Assembly: GCA_013332095.1 (NCBI GenBank) | Contig: JABENI010000009.1 | Location: forward strand, 93,651-157,650 | Direction of reading: 5' to 3' | Source: Candidatus Bathyoplasma sp. NZ | Lineage (GTDB): Bacteria; Bacillota_I; Bacilli_A; MAG-NZ | DNA: 64,000 nucleotides | In this document: in pieces, positions 38,100-45,947 of the stretch | How the letters are laid out: each line of letters starts with the position of its first letter | How positions within the stretch are numbered: the first letter of the stretch is position 1 | Program-made: the position numbers and the translations under genes | The notes under the pieces: model-generated | What the model was told of the DNA's origin: nothing | Seen by the model: the letters and a program-made list of their open reading frames with translations, nothing else | Databases searched by the model: none

Positions 38100-39269
38100 T
38101 TATAATTCATTTAATAAACTAGTTCCTAGTTCAATTTTTTTTAATTCAAAGTTATTTAAAATAGTTTGTCCGATATCGGCAAAAGTTTCTCGATCATTCA
38201 AAATTTTTCCAACAATATTACTATGATAACATATAAGTGGGACATATTCACGAGTATGATCACTACCTAGGGCAGTTGGATCGTTACCATGGTCGGCTGT
38301 TAAAATTAATAAATCATCGTTATTTAAGGTTTTTATTAATAAATCTAGTTCACTATCAAACAGCTCTAAAGCCTCTTTATAACCTTTTGGATCTCGGCGG
38401 TGACCGTACAGAGAATCAAAGTCAACTAAATTTACAAAACACAAGCCAGTAAAATCACGCTTCATTATTTTTAATATTTTTGCCATTGCAGCACTATTTG
38501 ATTTTATCGGATTGCTTTCAGTAATTCCATGACCGGCAAAAATATCATTTATTTTTCCCACGGAAATAACCGAGTATTGATTATTTTTTAGATGATCTAA
38601 CGCTGTTTTTTGAGGTGGTGCTAAAGAATAGTCATGTCTATTTGCTGTTCTAGTAAAATTACCGACTTTTCCGGTAAAAGGTCTGGCGATTACCCTTCCT
38701 ACTTTCCACTGATCCTTTAAAGTTAGTTTTCTAGCAATTTCACAAATTTTGTATAATTCTTCTAAAGGAACAACTTCTTCGTGGGCGCAAATTTGTAAAA
38801 CACTATCAGCAGATGTATAGACGATAATCGCTCCTGTTTTTAAATGTTCTGCTCCAAGAGTTTGGATAATTTCGGTTCCACTCGCTGCATAATTGCCGAT
38901 TATTTTTCGGTTGATTTTATTTTCTAACTCCGTTATTAACTGCTCGGGGAATCCTGTTTCAGTAAAAGTAATCAGCGGATTAGTCGTTTTTACCCCAACC
39001 ATTTCTAAATGACCGGTAAGAGTATCTTTTCCGTTAGAAATTTCGGCTAATTTGGCGATTACAGCAAGCGGTTTCTGTCTTTTAACCCCAATGATATCGG
39101 TCAAATTACCTATTCCTAACTTTTCTAAAGTAGGCAGATAAATTCCCTGATTAAATTCAGAAATATGACCTAATGTATTGGGGTTGATGTCGTTAAATTT
39201 TTCCGAATCAGTCATTTTTCCAATACCAAGTGAATCGATTACGATTAAAAAAATTCTTTTAAATTTCAT
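38100..39269 (-). CDS. deoB: Phosphopentomutase
   Basis: This 389-residue metalloenzyme of the alkaline phosphatase superfamily interconverts ribose (or deoxyribose) 1- and 5-phosphate in nucleoside salvage. Metal ligands are visible in V-I-D-S-L-G-I-G near 8-15, the catalytic Thr in K-D-T-L-T-G-H near 82-88, D-F-D-S-L-Y-G-H-R near 284-292, T-A-D-H-G-N-D near 324-330 and S-D-H-T-R-E near 336-341. It follows xerD by 2 bases, as in many Bacillota. Confidence 0.95.
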   Translation of the reverse strand: MKFKRIFLIVIDSLGIGKMTDSEKFNDINPNTLGHISEFNQGIYLPTLEKLGIGNLTDIIGVKRQKPLAVIAKLAEISNGKDTLTGHLEMVGVKTTNPLITFTETGFPEQLITELENKINRKIIGNYAASGTEIIQTLGAEHLKTGAIIVYTSADSVLQICAHEEVVPLEELYKICEIARKLTLKDQWKVGRVIARPFTGKVGNFTRTANRHDYSLAPPQKTALDHLKNNQYSVISVGKINDIFAGHGITESNPIKSNSAAMAKILKIMKRDFTGLCFVNLVDFDSLYGHRRDPKGYKEALELFDSELDLLIKTLNNDDLLILTADHGNDPTALGSDHTREYVPLICYHSNIVGKILNDRETFADIGQTILNNFELKKIELGTSLLNEL

Positions 39270-39271
39270 TT

Positions 39272-40171
39272 TTATTTTTCCTTTGCTCTGGGGTGATATT
39301 TTAAATATTTTTCTGTTAAATGTTTGGTGCTGACATGAGTGTAAATTTGCGTACTTGAAATATCGGAATGTCCTAGGAGTTCTTGTAAATATCTTAAATC
39401 AATACCGTTTTCTAATAGATGAGTCGCAAAACTATGTCTGAGTTTATGCGGTGAAATTTCTTTAGTAATTCCCAATTTGGCAACGTATTCTTTTAAAAAC
39501 TTCCAAAAAGATTGCCGAGAAATTCTATTACCTTGGTAGTTTAAAAAAAGTGCTTCTTTAAAATTACCTTTATTTAGTTTAGGTCTTACTTCAGTTATGT
39601 AGTTAGTTAAAACTTTTATCGCATAGTCATTAATTGGGACAATTCTTTCTTTATTGCCTTTACCGAAGATGTGAATAAAATTTTCATTTAAATGTAAATC
39701 TTCTAAATTTAAATTTACCAATTCGCTAATTCTTATTCCTGTGGCGTAAAGAATTTCCAGCATTGTCTTATTTCTAATATTCACCGGTGTCTTCTTTGCA
39801 AAACTATCCAAAATCAAGGCAACTTCTTCTACCGATAAAACGATCGGTAATTTTTTTTCTTTTCGCGGTGTTTTTATTCCTTTTGCCTCGTTTGTTTCCG
39901 TTAATTTTTCTAAAAACAAAAATTTATGAAAAGTTTTAATGCTAGATATTTTTCGCGAAATAGTCGAACTTTTAGAATATTTTCTCTTTTCATTTTTTAA
40001 AAACATTTGAATGTGTTTTCTATCGATTTCAGCAGGAATTATTATTTTGTGGGTGTTTTCTAAATAGTTGACATAACTGCGACAATCGCTGTTGTAAGAG
40101 AGAATAGTATTAGTAGTATATCCTCTTTCGACTTTTAAATAATAACTAAATTGTTTTAAATATTTTTTCAT
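39272..40171 (-). CDS. xerD: Tyrosine recombinase XerD/XerC type
   Basis: This 299-residue site-specific recombinase resolves chromosome dimers. The N-terminal SAM-like DNA-binding domain spans about residues 1-90. The catalytic domain holds Arg in A-T-G-I-R-I-S-E near 150, Lys in G-K-G-N-K-E-R, H-K-L-R-H near 243-247, L-L-G-H-S and the nucleophile Tyr in Q-I-Y-T-H-V. The xerD-deoB pair is conserved in Bacillota, which supports the housekeeping role rather than a mobile-element integrase. Confidence 0.9.
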   Translation of the reverse strand: MKKYLKQFSYYLKVERGYTTNTILSYNSDCRSYVNYLENTHKIIIPAEIDRKHIQMFLKNEKRKYSKSSTISRKISSIKTFHKFLFLEKLTETNEAKGIKTPRKEKKLPIVLSVEEVALILDSFAKKTPVNIRNKTMLEILYATGIRISELVNLNLEDLHLNENFIHIFGKGNKERIVPINDYAIKVLTNYITEVRPKLNKGNFKEALFLNYQGNRISRQSFWKFLKEYVAKLGITKEISPHKLRHSFATHLLENGIDLRYLQELLGHSDISSTQIYTHVSTKHLTEKYLKYHPRAKEK

Positions 40172-40175
40172 AGTT

Positions 40176-40595
40176 TCACCTGTAGACTAAAAAATTAAAT
40201 AGAGCGTAAACAAAACAACTAAAATAAATTAATACTTCTAGCTTCTGTACTTTTTGTATTTTTCTATTACTTAAGTATAATAGAAATAAGGAAAAAAGTA
40301 CAAACACAAAAGTATAATAAAACATTTTAATAACGCCAAAATTTAAATAAAGAATGATAACTGAAGCGCTGTTAAGTATTCCAAGTATCATAAAATAAAT
40401 CCAAATTGCTATTTTACTAGTTAGATATTTCATCAAGAAATATACTAGTATTAAAGAAGTTATAAAACTTTTAGTAACGATTACATACTCGTTTGTTTGC
40501 AGCGTTACTACCTTTTCTTTATCTATCAGAAACGTCCCGATAATTAATCCCATTACTAGGAAAAAACCGTTGTAATTTTTTTTCAAATATATCAC
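40176..40595 (-). CDS. Hypothetical four-helix membrane protein, 139 residues
   Basis: No family is recognised. Four hydrophobic segments are visible (about residues 10-24, 43-60, 64-84 and 92-108, plus a possible fifth at the end), separated by short lysine-containing loops. The start overlaps the hemW stop by four bases and the stop lies four bases before xerD, so it is translated as part of the hemW-xerD-deoB run. The function is unknown. Confidence 0.7.
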   Translation of the reverse strand: MIYLKKNYNGFFLVMGLIIGTFLIDKEKVVTLQTNEYVIVTKSFITSLILVYFLMKYLTSKIAIWIYFMILGILNSASVIILYLNFGVIKMFYYTFVFVLFSLFLLYLSNRKIQKVQKLEVLIYFSCFVYALFNFLVYR

Positions 40596-41692
40596 TCCAT
40601 AAGTTTTATTAGGAGTTCGTTGTTTAATAATAAACCTTTATTTGTTAATTTTAAAAAGTTTTTTTCTTTTTCGATGAAATTATCAGTTATGAGTTCGTTT
40701 AAATTAGTAAACGCCTCAAAAATATCGATTTGATATCGCTTTTCAAAGTCTAACATATCAATTTGTAACATCCGAAAGCCTAACATTACATATTCATACA
40801 TTGAATCTTTTTTACTTACCTTGTTAATCTCAGCTATTGGTAGTTGATCTTGATCTAAACTTTGGTAGTAATCAGCAAATAATTTTTTATTGATGTACCT
40901 CTTGTTGTTTAAATAGCCACTGGCATTATTGCCAACCCCGATATACTCTTGATTTTGCCAATATTTGATATTGTGAATAGATTGGTAACCACTTTTAGAA
41001 AAATTACTTATTTCATAATGTAAATAACCATTTTCTTTTAGGAAATTGATAATTAATTCATAAAATGAGGCCTCTAATTCTTCTTCTAACAGTTCTATTT
41101 TGTTTTCTTTATACATTTTACTGAAAACTGTTTTGTTTTCTAAAATCAAACAATAATAAGAGATATGGTTTACATCTAATGCCGTTGCTGTTTTTAAATC
41201 AAATTGGATATTGGCTAAGTTTTGCTTGGGGATGCCAAAAATCAAATCGATATTTAAGTTTAACTGATATTTTTTAATCAATTCAACACTTTTTACAGTA
41301 GTTTGATACGTATGTTTGCGGTTAATTGTTTTTAATAATTTATTATTAAATGTCTGTACTCCTAAACTAATCCTATTTACATTATATTTAACTAGTAACG
41401 CCAAAAATTCCTGATTTATGTCTTCTGGATTACATTCGATGGTAAATTCTTTAATTTTTTTAGGTAGGACAATCAATAATTTTTCTAATAAACTTAAATT
41501 TAAACTACTAGGAGTACCTCCTCCGATGTAAACAGTTTCGATATCAGCAAAATATTTTTGGTACAATTTAATTTCTTTAATTAAATAATTAATATATTTT
41601 TCTTTTTCTTTTTGTTTGGCAATTTTTTTGGTGAAGTCACAGTAATAACAGATATTATTGCAAAACGGAATATGAACATATAATCCTAACAT
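40592..41692 (-). CDS. hemW: HemW-like radical SAM protein
   Basis: This 366-residue radical SAM protein is related to coproporphyrinogen III dehydrogenase; HemW proteins are heme chaperones. The [4Fe-4S]-SAM motif is F-C-N-N-I-C-Y-Y-C near residues 9-17 after I-P, followed by G-G-G-T-P near 55-59 and a C-terminal HemN region. The ATG at 41692 follows GAGG by eight bases. An in-frame ATG 57 bases upstream would overlap a TATAAT-like element and is rejected. Heme delivery would serve the cytochrome bd and YedZ-like proteins of the adjacent operon, by inference. It ends in TGA, evidence for the standard code. Confidence 0.88.
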   Translation of the reverse strand: MLGLYVHIPFCNNICYYCDFTKKIAKQKEKEKYINYLIKEIKLYQKYFADIETVYIGGGTPSSLNLSLLEKLLIVLPKKIKEFTIECNPEDINQEFLALLVKYNVNRISLGVQTFNNKLLKTINRKHTYQTTVKSVELIKKYQLNLNIDLIFGIPKQNLANIQFDLKTATALDVNHISYYCLILENKTVFSKMYKENKIELLEEELEASFYELIINFLKENGYLHYEISNFSKSGYQSIHNIKYWQNQEYIGVGNNASGYLNNKRYINKKLFADYYQSLDQDQLPIAEINKVSKKDSMYEYVMLGFRMLQIDMLDFEKRYQIDIFEAFTNLNELITDNFIEKEKNFLKLTNKGLLLNNELLIKLME

Positions 41693-41734
41693 AATTTTTA
41701 CCTCAACTTTATTATATCTTAAATATAAAGAAAA

Positions 41735-41766
41735 AGTAAATATTAACATTGTAATTAATATTTACT
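41735..41766 (-). terminator. Terminator at the end of the respiratory operon
   Basis: AGTAAATATTAA and TTAATATTTACT form a perfect 12-bp inverted repeat with an 8-base loop. On the minus strand it is followed by TTTTTCTTT. It lies directly after cydB. Confidence 0.8.
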
Positions 41767-41777
41767 GATACTTTATT

Positions 41778-42797
41778 TTAATATTCTGTCGGATCAATCT
41801 TTTTCGCAAATTTAAAATATTTTAATCCTTGATAAACTACTACAATCGGAACGAATATTGCTGCGGCATAAGTCATTAAAGTTAAAGTCGTTTTTGAACT
41901 TGAACCGGAATACAGTGTAATGCCATTTTCAATCGCAATATTTGAAGGGATCATGTACGGAAAGGTACCGATAAATCCAGCAGCGATATAAAAAGTAAAA
42001 GTCAATGATGCAAAAATGAAAGATAAAATAATTTTTTCTTTTAAAGTGGCTATCAACATCGCTACTACTGAAACTAAAGTTAAAAAGGGGATGATCCATA
42101 AAAACCAATTGTTAACAAATAGTTCGTTACTAAACGCTATTCCGTTATTGTTAAGTCCTAACAGAGTAATTGCAGTCGTTACTGTTGCGACAAAAGCAAT
42201 TGGCTTTAATGTTTTTTTAATTCTTTGAGAAACATCGGTCTTGGTCATCATGTGAATCCAAGCTGCTCCGGTAATTAAACCTAAACCTAAAAACATAATG
42301 CCACCAAATATCCCGGTTAAATTAAAAATTTGTAAAAACGAACCTGTTTCACCGGTACTGGTTATACTAAATCCATAAAAAATATTAGTTAAGTATACGC
42401 CTAGTACTACTAACATTAAAACTCCTGATACTCCCCAAGCAATTTTCATTGTTTTAATCAGTGCTTTATCTTTAAACATCAACTCAATAGAAATTCCTCT
42501 AGTAATAATCAAAGCTAACAGCAAGAAAAAGGCTACGTTTAACAACGTTAAAGTATCAGCGTAAATTCCAGGAAAAGCAGCAAACAAACCGCCGATGGCA
42601 ACGATCAGCCAAACTTCAATTCCATCCCAGTGTAATCCCGAAGCTACTTGAATTGCCTTTAACTCATTTTGATCTTTCGTAAAGAGCATTGCCCAGATGC
42701 TTGAGCCTAAAATAAACGATTCTTGAACGATGTAAATAACCCAGACCAGCGCTAAAACAAAAAACCATAAATTTTGCATAAATAGATGTGAAAACAT
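41778..42797 (-). CDS. cydB: Cytochrome bd oxidase subunit II
   Basis: This 339-residue membrane subunit pairs with CydA. It opens with W-F-V-L-A-L-V-W-V-I-Y-I-V-Q-E-S-F-I-L-G, the conserved first helix of CydB, followed by eight more hydrophobic segments. The W-D-G-I-E-V-W-L-I segment near 53-61 is characteristic of the family. It overlaps cydA by one base and is the last gene of the 15-gene operon. Confidence 0.93.
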   Translation of the reverse strand: MFSHLFMQNLWFFVLALVWVIYIVQESFILGSSIWAMLFTKDQNELKAIQVASGLHWDGIEVWLIVAIGGLFAAFPGIYADTLTLLNVAFFLLLALIITRGISIELMFKDKALIKTMKIAWGVSGVLMLVVLGVYLTNIFYGFSITSTGETGSFLQIFNLTGIFGGIMFLGLGLITGAAWIHMMTKTDVSQRIKKTLKPIAFVATVTTAITLLGLNNNGIAFSNELFVNNWFLWIIPFLTLVSVVAMLIATLKEKIILSFIFASLTFTFYIAAGFIGTFPYMIPSNIAIENGITLYSGSSSKTTLTLMTYAAAIFVPIVVVYQGLKYFKFAKKIDPTEY

Positions 42798-43966
42798 TAT
42801 CCTTTACCCCCATCTTTAAGTCCTTCTTTAGCCCTTTTTACGGTAAGCCGATAATCTAATATTCCTAAAATTATATAATAGACAGTAATTAATGAAAGCG
42901 TAAAAATAATTTCCGCAGTCGGGACATCACTTATTCCCTCTTCCACCGTTAACAAGTTATAAACTATCCATGGTTGTCTTCCTATTTCTGTTACCATCCA
43001 ACCTGTAAGAATTGCAATATAAGGAAGTGGAATCAAATAGATCATAATTTTTTGAATAGTTGGCGATTTCAAGAATTTATTTTTAAAAGCAACTAAGTAT
43101 AATGACAGTAAAACAAACAGTGTCCCTAAAGTCACCATAATTGAGAAGGCAATTCTTACTATCGCTGAACTTCCGGTAACAATTTTATCTATTTTGGTCG
43201 GTTGGACTATTCCGATATAACGCAAGTAATCTTGCCCTAAAATAGGGAGTGAAATACTACCTATCAACAATGCCCAAGATGCTATTTCAATACTTCTGAC
43301 ATAAACATCTCGATCTTCTTTTTTTCCATATACCAAATGATAACAACTTACTGAAATAATAAAAAATGCTGATAGGACAATCGCTGATGCGTGGTTGTGG
43401 AAAAACATATACCAAGTATATGGATTTGTCATTAGTAGTAGAAAATTATCCAAGATGACTTTTGAGCCATCAGCTGCTAGGACATATCCGACTGGATGTT
43501 GCATAAATCCGTTGGCAACGATAATCCAAATTGCGCTGATTGAAGTACCGAGAACGATTAACCACACTGTTATTAATCTTGCTTTAGGAGAAATTTTATT
43601 TCTTTTGAAAATCCATACTCCAGCAAAAGTTGATTCGAGGAAAAAGGCGATTAAAGCTTCTAAGGCTAACGGTGAACCAAATACATCGCCCATAAACTTA
43701 GAATAATTACCCCAGTTCGTTCCAAATTGTAAACTCATCGTTATACCAGTTACTACTCCAAAGGCAAAGTTGATAATAAATAAATCACTCCAAAACTCTA
43801 CCATTTTGTGATATATTTCTTTTTTGGTTTTATAATGTAAAAATTCCATTATCCCAATTAATAAGATTAAACCTATTGTAAGTGGCACAAAGATAAAATG
43901 AAATCCAGCAGTAAAGCCAAATTGAATTCTGCTAAGAATTCCATTTAAACTTAAAAAATAACCCAT
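42797..43966 (-). CDS. cydA: Cytochrome bd oxidase subunit I, shortened Q-loop
   Basis: This is the heme-bearing subunit of the terminal oxidase that reduces O2 with quinol. Its 389 residues are short for CydA (440-520 is usual). The N-terminal helix R-I-Q-F-G-F-T-A-G-F-H-F holds the His ligand, M-Q-H-P-V-G-Y is near 143-149 and G-W-M-V-T-E-I-G-R-Q-P-W is near 315-326. The periplasmic Q-loop is reduced to about 25 residues around I-V-Q-P-T-K-I-D-K-I-V. The Lys that matches E. coli K252 is present, but the position of E257 is Val. Confidence 0.9.
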   Translation of the reverse strand: MGYFLSLNGILSRIQFGFTAGFHFIFVPLTIGLILLIGIMEFLHYKTKKEIYHKMVEFWSDLFIINFAFGVVTGITMSLQFGTNWGNYSKFMGDVFGSPLALEALIAFFLESTFAGVWIFKRNKISPKARLITVWLIVLGTSISAIWIIVANGFMQHPVGYVLAADGSKVILDNFLLLMTNPYTWYMFFHNHASAIVLSAFFIISVSCYHLVYGKKEDRDVYVRSIEIASWALLIGSISLPILGQDYLRYIGIVQPTKIDKIVTGSSAIVRIAFSIMVTLGTLFVLLSLYLVAFKNKFLKSPTIQKIMIYLIPLPYIAILTGWMVTEIGRQPWIVYNLLTVEEGISDVPTAEIIFTLSLITVYYIILGILDYRLTVKRAKEGLKDGGKG

Positions 43967-43980
43967 AATCTATTCCTCAC

Positions 43981-44163
43981 TTATCTAGATTTTTTTAATA
44001 GTAAATACATAAATAATCCTATTCCTAAAACCGTTGCTACAATTCCTGCAATTGTATGTGCTAAATAGGTGTCAGTCATAAGGTATCTTAATGCCAAAGT
44101 TAAAATTGTATACGAACCAAAGAATAAAAGTAAACTATAAAATGCTTTTTCGATTAATTTCAT
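43981..44163 (-). CDS. Small two-helix membrane protein in the respiratory operon
   Basis: This 60-residue protein has two membrane helices (about 8-26 and 34-55) and a basic end L-K-K-S-R. It overlaps the previous gene by 29 bases and precedes cydA by 14 bases. No family is recognised. Its place directly before cydAB suggests an accessory subunit of the oxidase, comparable in size to CydX/CydS-type peptides, though no sequence similarity is visible. Confidence 0.6.
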   Translation of the reverse strand: MKLIEKAFYSLLLFFGSYTILTLALRYLMTDTYLAHTIAGIVATVLGIGLFMYLLLKKSR

Positions 44164-44788
44164 TTAAACTCTCCTTAATTATATTTAATGTTTTTTGGTA
44201 AATGTAAATAGTAGCAATTATTATATAAATATATTTATTGCTCACATCGGCAATTATTACCGTGTGTAATAGCAAAAATACGTAAGCAAGATAGGAAATT
44301 TTATGAATTGCTTGCCAATCTCTGGAAAGAATTTCTTTTCTGATCACCTTAAAGGAAGTTATAAATAGCGGAATCATCAGCACGTAAGCGATTACTCCAT
44401 ATAAACTAACTTGGGCGAAGGTGCGATATACCGCGTGTGCTGAAATTAGAATAAAGGCAACTATTGATAATTGTTTTCTATTCAACAATAACTTTTTTTT
44501 AAAATTAAAGATATTGCTGATAATTCCGGTGTACATAACAATTATCATAAAAGCGAAAGAAACTAATCCCGATTTAAGGTAATGAAAAATTTCATTGTTA
44601 AAATTAAGATAAGTTAATATTCCCAAAATTAAGGCAACAATATAAATCAAGACTTCATATTTTACAATTTCTTTACTGAATTTATAGATGAAAATTAATG
44701 TCATAATTATGATAAAGACTAAATTAACTGAATTTATGTACAAATTACTAACTAGTAGTATTAATAAGAGAAAAAAAGCAGCAATCAT
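44135..44788 (-). CDS. YedZ/ferric reductase-like heme membrane protein
   Basis: This 217-residue protein has about six membrane helices. The second half has the ferric-reductase-like pattern: R-K-Q-L-S-I-V-A-F near 101-109 with a His in I-S-A-H-A-V-Y-R, then W-Q-A-I-H-K-I-S-Y-L-A-Y and L-L-L-H-T-V near 155-175. These resemble the heme-binding His of MsrQ/YedZ. It may relay electrons between the Rnf/Hyd complex and the membrane quinone pool or the oxidase; that role is inference from its position between rnfC and cydA. Confidence 0.6.
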   Translation of the reverse strand: MIAAFFLLLILLVSNLYINSVNLVFIIIMTLIFIYKFSKEIVKYEVLIYIVALILGILTYLNFNNEIFHYLKSGLVSFAFMIIVMYTGIISNIFNFKKKLLLNRKQLSIVAFILISAHAVYRTFAQVSLYGVIAYVLMIPLFITSFKVIRKEILSRDWQAIHKISYLAYVFLLLHTVIIADVSNKYIYIIIATIYIYQKTLNIIKESLNEINRKSIL

Positions 44789-44797
44789 TATATTATC

Positions 44798-45937
44798 TTA
44801 CTTGATTCTTCTTAAACTTCTTCTTAAGAAACTTAAGACATCGATGTTTGAGCTACAAACAAAGGTGCACATTCCACATTCAATGCATTTATAGGCATTC
44901 AATTTTTGGATTCTTTTTTCATCTTCATTTATTTCAGCTATCATAATTTCTTTCGGATTGATATCAACTGGACAATGAGTATCACAATCGCCACAGTTAA
45001 TACAATTATAACTATTAATTTCAAAATCTTCAGTTAAGTGATAAGAGTTAGATTGAAAAATTGCAAAATCTAAATTTTTTAATTTTTTAAACGAATACAA
45101 GGAACCGCTTAAAGCCACTTTATCCGTTATTTGAAATCCTATTTTGGAACACAATTCACTGAATAATGTCCCTTTAGGAACGATTAAAAATTGATTCATA
45201 GTTTCGGTATATATATTTATAAAAGCAGCACTTTCCGGGTTGTTATCAATACAGTAATTATAAAATTCAGATACTTCTTTTACTCCAATATACAATACTT
45301 TTTCTTTTTCTAAATTGGATAAATCTTTACCAGGCAATAATTTTTTAATAACTTTAAATTTAGAATTATTATCGTACTTGTTGTAGATTACATCTGTCAT
45401 TGGTGATTCTTTAATGAGGTTACTGATGAAGAAAAATTTACTTCTCGGTAATGTTGTTTTTAAAAGTTTGACTCCTAAATTAACTTTTTCTATTTCGTTC
45501 TTCAACAAATATTGGTTAACACAGTTAGATTTTTCATTGATTGAAATACCATCGATAATCACATACTCATAATCAATATCGAAGTCTATTGTATTAAATA
45601 ATTCCCGGGGACTTCTTCGATAATCTAAAAATTCGCTAATTCGGTGTCTAATATCGGTCAAGGAATTAGGATCAATACAGTTGTGAAGGTATTTTTGATA
45701 AAGTTTATCGTTTTTGATTTTTAAATGAGAATTTTTTTTAGCATAAATGGTCATCATGTCTACTATTTCCACCACTTCACCACTAACTGAAGCATAAATG
45801 TTTCCAATAAATTTAGAAATTGCTAATAATTCTCCTTGTAAAACTTTATCGCCAACGGAGACTTTTAATTTGGCAATTTTTTGACTAGAACCTAATTCAA
45901 TGTACACATATTCGGGTTCATAAGCATATTCTCTCAT
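44798..45937 (-). CDS. rnfC: RnfC-like subunit lacking the NADH/FMN loop
   Basis: This 379-residue soluble subunit (RnfC of other bacteria is about 440 or more) starts with the barrel-sandwich domain (V-S-V-G-D-K-V-L-Q-G near 26-35, A-S-V-S-G-E-V-V near 49-56). Two [4Fe-4S] motifs are at the end (C-I-N-C-G-D-C-D-T-H-C-P and C-I-E-C-G-M-C-T-F-V-C). The glycine-rich G-L-G-G-A-x-F-P-T loop and the N-G-A-E-C-E-P motif of RnfC, which bind FMN and NADH, are absent; the region reads Y-R-R-S-P-R-E-L-F-N and D-G-I-S-I-N-E. It therefore looks like an electron-wire subunit rather than the NADH entry point. Confidence 0.8.
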   Translation of the reverse strand: MREYAYEPEYVYIELGSSQKIAKLKVSVGDKVLQGELLAISKFIGNIYASVSGEVVEIVDMMTIYAKKNSHLKIKNDKLYQKYLHNCIDPNSLTDIRHRISEFLDYRRSPRELFNTIDFDIDYEYVIIDGISINEKSNCVNQYLLKNEIEKVNLGVKLLKTTLPRSKFFFISNLIKESPMTDVIYNKYDNNSKFKVIKKLLPGKDLSNLEKEKVLYIGVKEVSEFYNYCIDNNPESAAFINIYTETMNQFLIVPKGTLFSELCSKIGFQITDKVALSGSLYSFKKLKNLDFAIFQSNSYHLTEDFEINSYNCINCGDCDTHCPVDINPKEIMIAEINEDEKRIQKLNAYKCIECGMCTFVCSSNIDVLSFLRRSLRRIK

Positions 45938-45947
45938 TTGCTACCTC

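Noticed and set aside
39272..40171. Integrase marking a mobile island
   Set aside because: The xerD-deoB context is housekeeping and no attachment repeats or cargo genes were seen.
40592..40594. Possible mycoplasma-type code with TGA as tryptophan
   Set aside because: hemW ends at TGA with the next gene overlapping by four bases, and tryptophan codons in all long genes are TGG.
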